This document shows positions 46,154-58,231 of a stretch of 64,000 nucleotides of DNA, piece after piece; the first letter of the stretch is position 1, and each line of letters starts with the position of its first letter. The stretch spans positions 97,065,015-97,129,014 of the forward strand of contig OW799237.1 in the NCBI GenBank assembly GCA_941918925.1, read 5' to 3'. The stretch is from Phyto melanocephala (taxonomy: Eukaryota > Arthropoda > Insecta > Diptera > Rhinophoridae). The notes beneath the pieces were generated by a model that saw nothing but the letters and a program-made list of their open reading frames with translations, was not told where the DNA came from and searched no databases. The translations under genes and the position numbers were made by a program.

Positions 46154-46989
46154 TTGTTTTGTCTGAAAATATAACCATATACGTACAAATATAAATATAC
46201 ATATGTATATTCATTTGTTTATTTTAACCAAATGTTTCTATTGTGTATTCTAATAACAACTCATAGTTGTACTTAAGTGTAGTTGTTTCTATTTTAGCAC
46301 CAGTTTAGTTGATTTCTATTTTTTGTTTTTCTTTTAAGCCTGTGGTTTTAAGGCATGTTAAATTTAAAAATATGCATGAATAAAAAAGAACACAATTAAA
46401 ATAACTTCTATGACAAAAAAAAAAGGAAAATCTTACTGCACACAATTAATTTTCCAACTCAGTGATTTAGATGTTGGCATTACTGTTGCTGTTATTTCTA
46501 TTCGTTTGTTAGTGCCGCAGTAAAAACTAAATTAAATGGAACTATATTATTTGAAATTACTTTTTATATTTTCGCACTTATCACATACATTAAAGTAAAA
46601 TAATTGTGTGAACTGTAATGCACTGCAGGTTATATTTCTCTATGCTTATTAGTTTAGATTACAGTTTTATTTATATTGTATATTAAAGCAGTACATGAGT
46701 TTAACCATAGAGGCCTAATATCCCACAAACGGTTTTAATTCAACTGCAGCGATATTTTTTATATCTGCTTCTTCAAATAACCCTAAAGAAGACTGGCATC
46801 TGCTGACAGATCTGGCTGTGAAATTTCCGAATTTATAAAAAATATTCGCACTCTCAAAATTGACCTTGAAAGGGTGAGCACTAGCTGCGTTCTGCTAAAA
46901 CTTAATCTCGGTTTTCTCTAAACCGATAACGCTTTTCACTTTGGAATTCAGTACTTCCACAGCATATTGTTCGTCTAATGGAGGGCGAC
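46154..46989. other. Gene-free stretch leading into a mariner remnant
   Basis: AT-rich to about 46730. From 46730 to 46989 it is somewhat less AT-rich and may be decayed C-terminal mariner sequence on the minus strand, not readable with confidence. Confidence 0.35.
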
Positions 46990-47145
46990 TGACGTTGTTG
47001 AATGGATTTTTGGAAGCCCGGAATCTACAGTTCTGCTAATTTTAAGCCCATTAATAAGAAAATAACCTTCATCACTCAAAATCAGATTTTGAACAATTCT
47101 GACAGACTCTTTAAATTTAACTGCAAAATTAAGAATCTGCGGGTT
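46990..47145 (-). pseudogene. Probable Tc1/mariner transposase scrap
   Basis: One minus frame gives I-L-N-F-A-V-K-F-K-E-S-V-R-I-V and L-I-L-S-D-E-G-Y-F-L-I-N-G, without a stop in that part. This is equivalent to '..FA..vle.v..d..f...LFSDEAHF.LNGYV', with the first catalytic Asp in SDE. Downstream blocks cannot be read. The similarity is short, so this is less certain than the remnants at 25.4, 32.6 and 53.9 kb. Confidence 0.5.
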
Positions 47146-47879
47146 TAAATTCTTTTACCCATTGCCACAATAAAATCAATAAAAGTTTTTTTTAATGCAC
47201 CTTAGTGACGTAACAGTCATTCTTAACTGAGCAAAACTCCTTCTGGTGAGTGTTTCGTTAACACTTTAGTCTACACATTCAATATTTCCGCAATAAAAAT
47301 TAAACGTGTTCTTTTGGCTCAAGAAAAATTTCTTGCGGGGCCATGTTGGTGGTGACAATGAAGAATGCAAAGGATAATTAAATGCTTAAAAGGGCAAAAT
47401 TCTGATGTTAAAATGAGGACATTATGCTCTTTGCGTTAAAATAATTGATCACTGATTAAATAAAAAAATTTCATTATTCTGGTTCTTTCGTCACCTGTGA
47501 ATCTCCTCGTTATTTTTTCTCCAGGATTAACTTTTATAATATGAAAATATATAAACAAAAGGGCAACTTGATTTATAAGGCCAATGGTGCATTTTGGCCC
47601 ACCGTATATAACATTTTAATATCTTTTTGTAAACGCCAAAAAACGACCTCTACGTTCGGCAAAAAATGTTGGTGTAGCCTTGCAAAAATAAGATTTTTTA
47701 TTTTGTTTCCAAAAAGGTACACTCCAATAAACAGGCTTTACCATCTGTAGATGTAGAACCTTTCAAATGGCAGAAATAGAGTTAATTTGAAATGCAGATT
47801 TCCTTAACTACAACCAAAACTTATTTAAACTATACCCAACTAATAGATTTGCAACTAAACTGAAGCTGAATTAGAACTT
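47146..47879. other. Unassigned stretch
   Basis: Somewhat less AT-rich to about 47400, with no readable protein. The ORF 47541-47750 lacks any motif. It may include the broken 5' part of the preceding remnant. Confidence 0.35.
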
Positions 47880-48432
47880 TAAGTTCTTTAACTTTAAGGT
47901 GTCAGAAGTATGGTAGGTATGGAATTTTTGAAACCAAGTACAAATTACTTGATTTAAGGATAAATATGTCAAGTACAAATTTCTTAATTCTTGGAATAAG
48001 TAGTTAAGCCGAAAAAAGTTTAATTTCAAGAACTATTAGCTTGATTTAAGCCCGAAACCGTACTTGACGTAAAAAAATAAATCAAGTATATATGAGATTG
48101 AATTAATCAAAAGATGCGCTTGTTTCAAGGACAAATCGTGAAAGCTAAGTTAACTCGGAAAGTGTAACAGCTTTGTTGTCGTAAGAATTGTTACTTATAG
48201 CTAAAGTATGATAAACAAAAAGAGAATTAAAAAAACATACCTGAAATTTTAAAGTCTTAATTTAAGAAGTTAATTCATATTTTTATAGTCTTGTACTTGA
48301 TTTTGTAAAACAATCCGATTTTGTACTTGTTTCAAGAAGACTAGAAATAAATCGTACTTGAGCTTTTAAGCACGATTTCGGCTTAAATTAAGAACGTGAT
48401 TCTTTGATTTAGAACATCATTTTTCTTTCTGT
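47880..48432. repeat. Degenerate direct and inverted repeat cluster (CAAGTAC / TTAAGCCGAAA)
   Basis: CAAGTAC or its inverse GTACTTG recurs at least six times between 47936 and 48351. TTAAGC(C)CGAAA occurs near 48004 and 48047, and inverted as TTTCGGCTTAA near 48377. The right edge AATCATTTTTCTTTCTGTGCA-like sequence looks like a MITE end, but its partner is not clear. It is probably an old foldback MITE with internal repeats. Confidence 0.4.
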
Positions 48433-49365
48433 GCATATTCTTATATTTATGAATATAAATTCATACTTATGATCTTTTAATAATTTTCTACAGATTAAAA
48501 AGCTTATAAAATTTAATTAAACAAAATATAAAGAAAAAAATTTATTAACTTTTAATGCCGAACAAAAATTAATTAATTTTATTTAAATATTTTATGAATA
48601 AATACATTGCAAAAATTATTCCAAAATCTTAAATAAATAGGAACTGTTAAATACAAAATGAAGAACATACATTTACTCCTTTGCTATAAGTTATACTTGT
48701 ATGAGTCTGGATATATTTTTCTCACATAAAAACACAAATATTCACACACATATACACGTGCATTTAAACTTTAATATAATATTTGAAAATTAACAAAAAA
48801 AAAAAACATAAAAACTCATACAAAAATATACCCTGCAGTAGGCCGAAGCAATTATCAGATTAAGTTCAGCTAAATATTTCGCTATAATTATTAAAATTTT
48901 AATTTTATTTATTAATACTATTTTTAACATCGTTAACTTTTTCACTAGCCAAATATAGTAAATGAATTAACGATATTTTGTTGTAACCAGTCGAAGATTC
49001 TGAACAAGTTCTATCTACTTATTAAGGTCCTTGTTGTTTCTGTTTGGCGATACAAAAGCAGAGCTTGTAGGGCTTTAAATAGACCATATTAAACTTAGGT
49101 ATTTGTTTATTTTAATTATTAAAAATATTATGACAAATTATATTCAGATTAAAAACAAACAACATTTACTATTGTAAATAGTGTACGAAGCCCGAGTTTT
49201 CGGTTCAAATCCAACTTGCAATCAACCCAACTGATAAAACAAATGAGACAACCGACCATTAGCTATCTTTCAAACTTAACATTCTGCAGATTTTATAATA
49301 TACACATACTAATTGATAGACGCACTTACTGCATAAAATGTTCATCAAAATAAAACAAGTTTGAA
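48433..49365. other. Gene-free AT-rich stretch
   Basis: No gene or repeat boundary recognised. A GGTTCAAATCC at about 49201 resembles a tRNA B-box but has no cloverleaf around it. Confidence 0.4.
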
Positions 49366-50140
49366 CAAGTAAGAGTGCTATATTCGGCAATGCCGAATCT
49401 TATATACCCTTCACAACGTGTAGTCATGCAATAACAGTTGCTTGTATCACCATTCATCCCATATGAAATACGTACAAGTATGTATGTTAAAAAAACGAAA
49501 AAAAAAATTTAAAAAAAATTTAAAAAAAAATTTAAAAAAAAAAATTTAAAAAAAAAATTAAAAAAAAAAATTATTATATATATAATATACATATATAAAA
49601 CAAAAAAAAATAAAAAAAATTAAAAAAAAAAATAGTAATAAAAATATAAATAATATATTAAATAAAAAAAAAAAAAAATAAAAAAAATGTTTTAAAAAAT
49701 TAAAAAAAAATTTTTTTTGGCTCAGTTGGGATTCGATGCCACGTTTTCTCTAACCAGTATACACGTTTGTATGTATGTATGTTGTTGTTGTAATGTTGTT
49801 TTTGTGAAAAAAAAATCGAGGTGGTCGTGGGTTTTTGCTCATATCTCAGTTGTTTATGTACCGATGTTTCTGATTTTCAATACCGATCTACTCCCGAATA
49901 TTTCTGATATTTTAATGCCTTACCCGGGTCCAACCTATGTCGGGGGGCTTTAAAAAGTTGATTTCAACATACCCACGGACAGACGGACAGACTGACAGAC
50001 TGACAGGTCTTAATCGACTCCCCTATTCATAAGCTTTTAGAATATATATACTTTATGGGGTCGGAAATGAAAATTGTAGAAATTTCACACGGAATGACAA
50101 AGCTCTATATACCCTTTTTCACTGTGTGAAGGGTATAAAA
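49366..50140 (+). mobile_element. mini-me-like element, best-preserved copy
   Basis: Begins CAAGTAAGAGTGCTATATTC with a hairpin ATTCGGCAATGCCGAAT. It ends ACTGTGTGAAGGGTATAAAA. Internal order: a long A-rich nursery (49495-49715), GTTGGGATTCGATGCCACG, then the tract GGACAGACGGACAGACTGAC (49978 onward), then CTATTCATAAGCTTTTAGAA, GGGGTCGGAAATGAAAATTG and CACACGGAATGACAAAG. The (GTCY)n tract plus a proto-microsatellite is the published mini-me signature. The ORF 49717-49953 reads through this non-coding sequence. Copies or fragments: 27864, 28091, 29270, 37081, 44330, 62858. Confidence 0.88.
49495..49715. repeat. A-rich low-complexity nursery
   Basis: About 220 bp of A runs broken by short T groups. 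It lies at the equivalent place to the A-rich tract at 63060-63135 in another copy of the same element. Confidence 0.85.
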
Positions 50141-51659
50141 ACTACTGGGTATTTGTGCATAAATATGTGTTGTAATTGAGTATGTGTGTTTGTGTGTACA
50201 TTTAAAGCAAAAGTAAATTACTTACAACTTTTTAGCAAATTCATCGTTCTGCAGCATGGTTACATGCTGAGCTAACAATTAAGTGTTTGAGTGTTGTTTC
50301 TGATGTTCTGCTCTGGAAAACAGCAACGACTTATTCTTTATTTTTCCTCCTCCCATTTCAATATTTGTTAGTTAGCGTTGGATTCTGTGCTATTATAGAG
50401 TTGAAGAAGAAGCAATTTTGTTAGTAGCTAGACCTGGGAGTTGGGTATATCCTGCCAAAAAAAAAAATGAATAAATAAATTTTTTAGAGCAAGCGTGTGG
50501 TTGTGTGTGCGAAAGTTATTTTTTGTTTTACTTTCTGTTATTGTAGAATTAAAACTTACCGCAAAAGTAAACCGAAGGCTATAATTTACACATACGTTTT
50601 TAGACAGGCAACTATACCGTTTGTTATTAAGCTAAAGTTAATTAAAATACGTATAAAAATATCAGAGAGATAGAGAGAGAACGAAGGTAGTTATTTTGCT
50701 AGAAATTCATTCACCAATGCCACAATATAATATCTAAAAATAGTACTAAATCTACAAAATATATTTATGTGATTAAATGGCAAATAAATTTATTCTTAAA
50801 GTTTGATTGACACTTGACACTATACACCACTTTCCAATCCACACGTTTTCCCCCAGAAACCAACTGATAAATTATTTGATAAAAATTACCATGGAGCACT
50901 GTTCTACGGTAACCACATGTTGTAAGCATCCAAATCGTTGAACTGGGGTCAAAATAAGCTGGATATCATTAATTTATAGTTCTTAAACTTTAGAAAGATA
51001 TTCAAAGCAGCATGGTTTTTGAAGAAGTATTAACCACTTATAATTATGTGGTGGCTTCTGGCCACCACCTTTGCCTAATTAACAATATAGGCAACATGCT
51101 AGTTCGTGATTATTTAAATAAAAACAGTTCTATTGTGGTTATGTTATTAATAAAAGAATGAAGTTAATAGCAACTGAAATATAGATATCAATGGGCTATA
51201 CCTAAATTCTCTTCATAAATAAAATAAATAATCTCAGAAACCTATCAACGGCCACTACTCCCTGTGGATCGTGTACGGAAAGTGTCAAGAAGCAGTCAAG
51301 TACGTAATCACCAAAGAATCGACACCTCCTCTCTGAAAGTTTAATATGTCATCTACGCAGTAACAATAGATGTCGATTAAATGCGGTTGCCATTTCATAC
51401 CAAACAACTTTACAACACAGTGACTGATTAAGATATCATTTAGAAGGTTTATGTCCTTTTCAGTTTAGATTTAAAATATCCGAAAAGCGTCTTTTATAGT
51501 TAATTTCTATTCTCCTACTTTATATTTCAAAGATTTGAGAGAAACTTTATTGCCTAAATTGATAGTTATACGCTCCTTGATGATTTCTTTGGTTAATCGG
51601 GTTTGAAATTTCTTTTATCGGTAAAATTTTCAGCATTAAATACACTGCGCTGATCATAC
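50141..51659. other. Gene-free stretch with one perfect hairpin
   Basis: No gene is identified. GTGGTGGC-TTCTG-GCCACCAC (51048-51068) is a perfect 8-bp stem with a 5-nt loop. About 51240-51340 is less AT-rich but unreadable as protein. Confidence 0.4.
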
Positions 51660-51866
51660 AGGTAGGTAAGTAGAACAAGTAGATGTTGTGCAGCTCACTT
51701 GGGTCTATTATATTGATCCCTTTGTGATACCTGAATAGAAAAGTAAGAATAGAATAGAAAAGAGAGAAAGAGAAGCAAACAAGTCCAGAGTCTCTGGCGG
51801 GAATCGAATACGCAACCCCTAAACTAGCAGACCAGCACACTACTGTCTAGTCCAGCGGGGCACCCT
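51660..51866 (-). mobile_element. tRNA-derived SINE, full-length copy
   Basis: On the minus strand it begins GGGTGCCCCGCTGGACTAGA (A-box region). It continues with GGGGTTGCGTATTCGATTCC (B-box with one change), CGCCAGAGACTCTGG and a T/C-rich body, and ends TACTTACCTACCT. The same body phrase, CAGGTATCACAAAG, is in the 26.2-kb copy, so both belong to one subfamily. No target duplication is obvious. ORF 51547-51840 overlapping it is spurious. Confidence 0.9.
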
Positions 51867-53892
51867 TTATAAACATTCTTAATTATTTCTCAATTCAAAA
51901 AAAAATCGCTTATATACTTTGTCCAGAATTATCAAAGCATTGTTGTTACTAACAACAACACTGAAAAAAAATCTAAATTATTCGTTGCCACTACGAAAAC
52001 CAAAAAGACACGAACATTATTTCGATTTCTGTTAATGATATTAACATGTTGCAGTTTTTTTTCTATGTTGTTTAGTTTCCAAACTGTTGAGCTGAGCTAT
52101 TAGCGATTTTCAGCAGTCCGATTTAGTATTGAAAAACATAAAATGTCACTAATTTTCAGCCTGTCTTAAAAACTTACCCTCTTAATAATCTACACTCTTA
52201 ATAAGTTTTGAAAAAATGTCTCTGTACATGAAATATTTTTTAAAAATTATGATTGTGGTGTATATATTTAAAAAACTATAATAAAACACACTTTACTTTT
52301 AAAAATTGCATCTGTCTGGCTGTCTTTCTCTCTGTCGGTTTTTCTGAACTCATTTGGTTAAATTTGTTATAAAGATTTTATTGTAAGATAATATTTTATT
52401 AATACTGAAAGTAGAAAAATAGCCAGTGAAATTGTATTAAAATGGTACTAAAAGGTTGGTATCAATTAATTGCATAATGACAATAGAAGGAGTAAAAAAT
52501 AGCATCAAAAACAATAAACTATTAATTTTCCTTAAAAAAGAAATCAAAATTTTTGTTAAACTGAATACAATACAAAAATGTTGGTCAATCACAAAATGAG
52601 GACCGGGTTCAACTAGTGTTTAATAAGCCTAATCAGAACTATAAAGCACATATTAAACTTAAAGCAAGTAATCATACAAATTATTAAAATTATAAAATCT
52701 TCACCTTTAACCTGTTTTAAAACTTACCTTGGATACAGTGTAAAAGATACACAAAAATAAATTTCTGTTCAGCTACAAACTCATGTTAATGCACGAAAAA
52801 CAAGAAAAATCTGAAAGTAAAACCACAAATACATACTAACACTCATCAACCTGCACCAAAACAGAGGATCTCTCTACTCCAAGCAAAAGAAAAAATCACT
52901 AACCTTAAAAAAGAAAACCAAACTACCGACTAGTGTTTAGAATAGAATATTTCCATGTTTATATATTTTTTGTTCATACTTTTTTTTATATATTTGAACG
53001 TATATAAATGGCTTTAAATACATACACAGCCTTGTTTCAATTTAGAAGTAGTATTTTGCAAGTAAATACTAGAATGAAAGCAATGAAAAGAATGAAAGGT
53101 TATGAAAGCTTTTGTCTTGTCCAAGGTATTTTCGTAGTCATTCTTGAAAGGATGTTCTTTTTAAAATTCTGACAAAATATTATTAGTGTGTTTGTAATTG
53201 GAAGAAGTACAGTTTAAACGTGAGTACACATATACACTTGTTTGTGAAAGCTCCATATGTCTGTATTTTATTATGCTAAATGATGCGTATGTTTGTTTCT
53301 CTAAATGCACATGCATCTTTAAATACCTTATTAAGCAGATTAAAATGTTTCCTGATTTTAATTGTCTCGTATACTGCTGCAACAAACCATTCTAACTTCT
53401 TGCTCTAAGATACATGCACACAGTCTGGCTGGTATTTAAAAACTTAGCCTTTTTGCAGATGTTTGTAAATGAACAAATTTGTGGACACATGATGTTAGTT
53501 TTCAAAGTGACGCCAACAACCAAAAGTTTCACTAACAACTAAATAGATGTAAATAAATAGTACATGTACTGAGTAGTACTCGTAGTATGAATAGTTTCTC
53601 CATTTGTGGATAAGCTTATAAAATTTAGTCTTTCGTTATTTGGAAATATGTGATGTGCTAACTTTGTTTTGTGAAGACAGAGAAATACATAACTTTGAAT
53701 GCAAGCATTAATAAGAAAGACAAAGTTGTGAAATGAAGGTCTTTTTCTTATAATCAGGCGCGGATGGGGGTTAGCGTTCGAGGGTCGGTGTGGTGGTTGT
53801 AAATTTGTATTGAAAAAAATACATGCTCCAACTATATATTGGACAGCGAAAAGAATATGTGAAAAAATTTAAACTTTTCAAAAAATCCAATA
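51867..53892. other. Gene-free AT-rich stretch
   Basis: No gene is seen. TGTTGTTACTAACAACAACA near 51946 is a short palindrome. CAGGCGCGGATGGGGGTTAG near 53757 looks like a DNA-transposon terminus, but no partner end is found. Confidence 0.4.
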
Positions 53893-54239
53893 TTAACTTT
53901 CAGAAAAATAGCAAAAGATATTAAGGTTCATCGTTACACTGTTTTCAAAGCCATTAAATCGAATAAGAAAGACTTAAACATTAAAATACAACCTGGGTCA
54001 GAATGACAACAGATTATATATTCGTGATATTCGAGAGAAAACGAACCACTCAAAGAGCGCCTGATATTTTTGCTCTGATACTTTTGTATGCATCGCCAAA
54101 GCTGATGTTGGGATTTTGAACACAGTAATCTTCATCAAATTTATATACACATAAGCTATGTTTAGAATTTGTACAAGAAAAAACAAAAAAGAAAAATAAA
54201 ACCTTTTAAATAGATTTATACAGATCTTTTGCATTATTT

Positions 54240-54690
54240 TTTAACTACGATTTAGCCTCGTCAGTCCGGTGTGTAAAGTGTAGGAATGTTTATTGAGCAC
54301 CCCTTGTTTTTTTTAACGTTGCTGTGCGGATCTGACGTAAGGGTTGGGACCTCCTGAGATTTCAATAGTAGCCGGTGAACTCGTCAGGTTAACGTCACGT
54401 AACAGTTCCGTAACGTCACGTAACAGTTCCAACACAAAGTATCCGTTATCCTTGTTAACCTCTTCTTTCACCACTCCAACTCAATTGATTCTCCTCTAGT
54501 TGTATATAAAATAAAAACAACATTAAGGCATTAAACATACTTAATTATAAATAATTGTATACAAAATTTGTATAATTCAATTTTTAAAAAAAGAAAACTG
54601 AAACCAGTCGTAAAAAAAAGTTAAGCAAGCTATAGATCGAAATGCGATTAAGCAAAAGAACGAGCGAAATGAATACTGTCAAATTTCATT
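54240..54690. other. Unrelated insert or decayed segment inside the transposase
   Basis: A stretch richer in G and C (54250-54480) is followed by AT-rich sequence. It interrupts the transposase order. It includes the tandem repeat at 54391-54431 and no readable protein. Confidence 0.4.
54391..54431. repeat. Two tandem copies of a 20-bp unit
   Basis: TAACGTCACGTAACAGTTCC occurs twice back to back (about 54392-54431). Each copy contains ACGTCACGT, a CRE/bZIP-like palindrome by sequence. Function unknown. Confidence 0.8.
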
Positions 54691-55090
54691 TAAAAACAAA
54701 TACACCTGTTATGTTCTGGCAAATTTTTTACAACATCCGGGTCAAGATTTTTATGTGTTTGAGCCACGAGGTAATGCTCAAAAACAATATCGGCTAAAAA
54801 CATCAAACAAAATTCTCCAAGAAGCTTCTTGTGTGGCAAACTATTTGCAGTTGTGGCAGGCCAAAGCAATGATTTGTTATATCAAGCATGTAAACATCGA
54901 AATATATATTACAGAGAGTGTACAAAAACGGTGTGTGCATATTTTTATCCCGACTTGGCATCATGCCAGTAAGCGAAAAAAGGCCCTTGAGTAGTATTCA
55001 AACATTAAGGTCAATTTTGTCACACGTGAAGTAAATTCAAATAACTGTGGAGAAATTTATAAAAACCGAATATGCCAATATTTTAATGTT

Positions 55091-56200
55091 TAATAGATTT
55101 GTAAGTTTACGAACATTCTATAATTATCATATTGAACGGTTTAGTTTTATTTAACTTAATACGTGTATAAGTTCTTTCTAAATCACTCTTTAGTTATTCA
55201 TTTGATGACTTATTTTAATAGTTGTATACGTGCTACAAACACATTGATTACAATAAAATGCGTAATTAGAAAATAGTATAAAGAATGTCTAGCGGAAATA
55301 AATATTATTATCCTCTTACTCATTTCATATCAATTTTGAATACGTTAACCATATAACCGAACCCTCAAATCCGAACACTGTCCTAATAAAACCTACATCA
55401 TCCTTGTGAATTTGTTTTAGTACCGGCGAAAAGAAATTTTTGTTGTTGCCATTAATATGTAACATTTCTGCTGGACAGTACTGGCTTGTTATATTACTGG
55501 TCCAAAATTCATACAAAACATTATCTTGTAGATTCGGGTAGATTCGAAACAAAGATTTATATTGTTATAGTGAACAAAAATTCACTCATAATCGTGATCT
55601 TGTGTTCAAGTAATAAAATAGTTCACATATGCCTGCATTAACAGCTTAATTCGAGTCAGTAAAATGTTGATTGTACTTTTCTATTAAAAAAATTTTTGCA
55701 TTTTTTATGAAGTGTAGACTTTATTCACCTACTTTGTCTAATTGCTTATTTTTTTAATAGAATTATTTTGTATTTCTATCTGACTTGCTGTTACTTTTTT
55801 AAACCAGTGCGTATTGAAAAAGCCCATAATCAAGCTGCTCCTGATAGGGATAAAATTATTTTAAAGTAGAGGACTCCAGGTAAGTGCAAACTAAGCGATT
55901 CCAGAAATCCTTTATTGTATTATAGGTTTTTGTGTGGGTGTTTTGTTAAAAAAAATATATAAAAAGTAAATAAGACACGTACTACGTAATGAAGTAAGAA
56001 AAAAAGAATCGAAATATAAAAAAAATACTATGAACAGGTAAACTGAACGTGTTTCTACTTCACTTAGCCGTCAAGAAACGAAATCCTGAGATACACATAT
56101 TAAAGAAAAACAACAGCGACTTTCCTACTACAGTTATTGACTAAAATAGTACTTTGTTACAGTTGATTTGTTACCGTTTATTATATACTTATACTTATAT
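55091..56200. other. Gene-free stretch with one protein-like minus ORF
   Basis: Mostly AT-rich. The minus frame 55325-55552 (opens at TTG) is discussed under findings. No repeats with boundaries are recognised. Confidence 0.4.
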
Positions 56201-56830
56201 GTATTATGTGTTAGGGAAATATCGGTCCCTTATCGACCACTTCGCAGCTATGTGATTTCATTCTATTAATCGGCGTTTAATCCTTTGCAGTACTGTATTA
56301 TGTGTTAGGGAAATTGTAAATTTAGTTTAATAATTTATCATAAGGAAACAGATTATTTGTTGATTTTCCAGTGAGCTCTTCAAGGAGCTCTCTGAAAGTA
56401 ATATGAAGCGGTCCGGCACTATAATACACACACACACCAATAGTGTAGGTTCGTGTGTGTGTTTATATCATTGCCCAAAACGGCAAGAGTAACGGCACAC
56501 AAACACTTGATATTGTCAACTGCCGCTAGACGGTTGCCAGACGAATTCAAGTAATGCGAACTTTTCCAGAGCGCGGCTTATTTCACACACATTTATTTAT
56601 TTCGTCACAACAGGGTTTATATTACAATTTACCAAAATAATTGTGAGTTTAGGTACCCTGCGGTACAAATGTTTTTTTTTGAGTGAAGTGCCCTGCAGTA
56701 CTTTATATTAGCTTCGCTACAAAATATTGGTCCTTTATCGACCCCTTCGCAGCACTGTGATTTCATTCTATTAATCGGCGTATAATCCTTTGCAGTACAG
56801 TGATTTCATTATTTTAATCGGCATGTTTAT
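56201..56830. repeat. LTR-like direct-repeat block
   Basis: A segment of about 75 bp (CGGTCCCTTATCGACCACTT at 56223 through CCTTTGCAGTAC) recurs at 56728 (TGGTCCTTTATCGACCCCTT...), 505 bp later, at about 90% identity. GTATTATGTGTTAGGGAAAT also occurs twice, at 56201 and 56295. Part of the second copy is repeated again at about 56796. The interior is less AT-rich, with a CA/GT run at 56430-56465. This could be a rearranged solo LTR of a Gypsy-type element or a local tandem duplication. No retroviral protein is present. Confidence 0.5.
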
Positions 56831-57223
56831 TGTTCCCGTACCACTACAGCCGTTTTCTCTGGGCTAGAAAACGACTTTAAATTACCGACTAGCGATTGCC
56901 GAAAATCCTAATCACACAATCCTTTGTAATCGACAGAATCTTTGTAAGACTGAAGTCTCCCATAGCATTTAGACTCGATGTGAACATACCTGCGATCGTA
57001 TTTTCTCTAAACTCTTTATTTACAAAGTTCACTCCATGGTCCATGCCTTAGATGAAGATGTTGGTTATACCCCTGTACCCCATACTAACAATAACACTAA
57101 GGCATTGACACTCCTCCAGGGTAGCATGCACCCGGGTGATTTTTCATCCAAAACTTGAATCATTTTGATAATGATTCGTAATTCCTTTAGCAAATTCCTA
57201 TATCATTTTATTCAGGACATAAA
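56831..57223. other. Unassigned stretch
   Basis: Moderate GC, no readable protein. ATGCCTTAG and CTAAGGCAT (57043 and 57097) form a loose inverted pair. Confidence 0.35.
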
Positions 57224-57230
57224 AGCTGAC

Positions 57231-57457
57231 AGGTAGGTAGGTAGGTAAGGCTGGTGCAAAGTTACCCTCACACCTTCACTCGGAGACCATTACGGTCCAT
57301 TGTGACGCCTTAATAGAGAGAAGAATAGAATAAGAATATAAATATTTAGAATAGAAAAGAAAGAGAAGCAGACAATTCCAGAGTCTCCGGCGGGAATCGA
57401 ACCCGCAACCCCCGAACAACTGACTTCACCTTTACCGAATAGTCCACAGGGGCACTC
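57231..57457 (-). mobile_element. tRNA-derived SINE, second subfamily
   Basis: The minus strand reads GTGCCCCTGTGGACTATTCG (A-box), then an intact B-box GGGTTCGATTCCC (57392-57404 on the plus strand), CGCCGGAGACTCTGG, a C/T-rich body, and a TACCTACCTACCTACC tail. The middle (GGTCTCCGAGTGAAGGTGTG) differs from the other two copies, so this is a second subfamily sharing head and tail. AGCTGAC at 57224-57230 recurs at 57458-57464 as a target duplication; it may extend to 11 bp but is then ambiguous with the tail. Confidence 0.92.
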
Positions 57458-57468
57458 AGCTGACAGGT

Positions 57469-58231
57469 TAAGATGTAAAAATTTTCGAGGTCCTGGGCTT
57501 GTTTTTATTTACTGGACCGTTCGTCTCATAATTGTTAACCAAAGATGAACTTCTTAAATCGTTGCTGTTAATTTTTTACAGCAAAGTCCATGTCCAGCAA
57601 AAAATTTATTATTTTTCGGCAGAATCATGTTTTAGTATTAGTAAAAACAATTTTAAAAAACAATCTCAAACCAATTAAATACATGCTAAAGCATTTTACC
57701 TACCAATTTTAAAAAAAAACATAAAATTTGTAATTTTAGTTTATTTGGTTGTACAACCCTGTCTTTAAAAATCAAAATAACAATGTTGTAAATATTAAAG
57801 AAATTCTTCCTTATTTATTTCATGTGTGACAAACATATAAATTACTTAAGCCTTATGTCTGCAATTTGGTTTAATTTACACAAACACAGACCCCACCTTT
57901 TGACTACTAAGTTTAGTAATTTTGACTGAGTGTTCATTTTAAACGTAAATACATATTATACCATGCAAGTATTGATGTATTTCTATGTACAGTCATTTGA
58001 AAAGTCTTTGTGTAAATGAGTGTTGTCGGTGTACAGTATTTGTTAAATGTTGATGTTTGTTTACAACCTGCGGATATTTTTCTGGTTATAGAATAACATA
58101 CACATGCTTGCACACTGTCAAATAAATACAAACACTTATGCACATATTAACTGACATAAAGGCAGACTAAAAAGTCATTGAAAAATTAATATTATTTTGA
58201 CTTTTTATATATTTAATATGATTATATATGA
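57469..58231. other. Gene-free AT-rich stretch
   Basis: No gene or repeat is seen. The minus ORF at 57934-58143 has no motif. Confidence 0.4.

Larger units (their letters stand above)
53893..55090 (+). pseudogene. Tc1/mariner-type transposase pseudogene in two blocks
   Basis: Block 1 (53893-54010) reads T-F-R-K-I-A-K-D-I-K-V-H-R-Y-T-V-F-K-A-I-K and L-N-I-K-I-Q-P-G-S. This is the first helix-turn-helix of Tc1-like transposases ('VRKIAKDL.VHRSTVFRAIKR...KI.PGSG'). Block 2 (54740-54975) reads F-E-P-R-G-N-A, N-I-E-I-Y-I-T-E-S-V-Q-K-R and, in a shifted frame, F-Y-P-D-L-A-S-C, the 'FWPDLASCHY' box with the second catalytic Asp. After that, V-N-F-V-T-R-E-V-N-S-N-N-C-G-E-I (55013 onward) matches 'V.FVPKE.NPPNCPE.RPIE'. 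The first catalytic region between the blocks is lost in 54110-54690. Terminal repeats were not found. Confidence 0.85.

Noticed and set aside
49195..49215. GGTTCAAATCC resembling a tRNA B-box
   Set aside because: No acceptor, D-arm or anticodon arm can be folded around it.
53757..53800. CAGGCGCGGATGGGGG as a transposon terminus
   Set aside because: No inverted partner found near the mariner remnant or elsewhere in the window.
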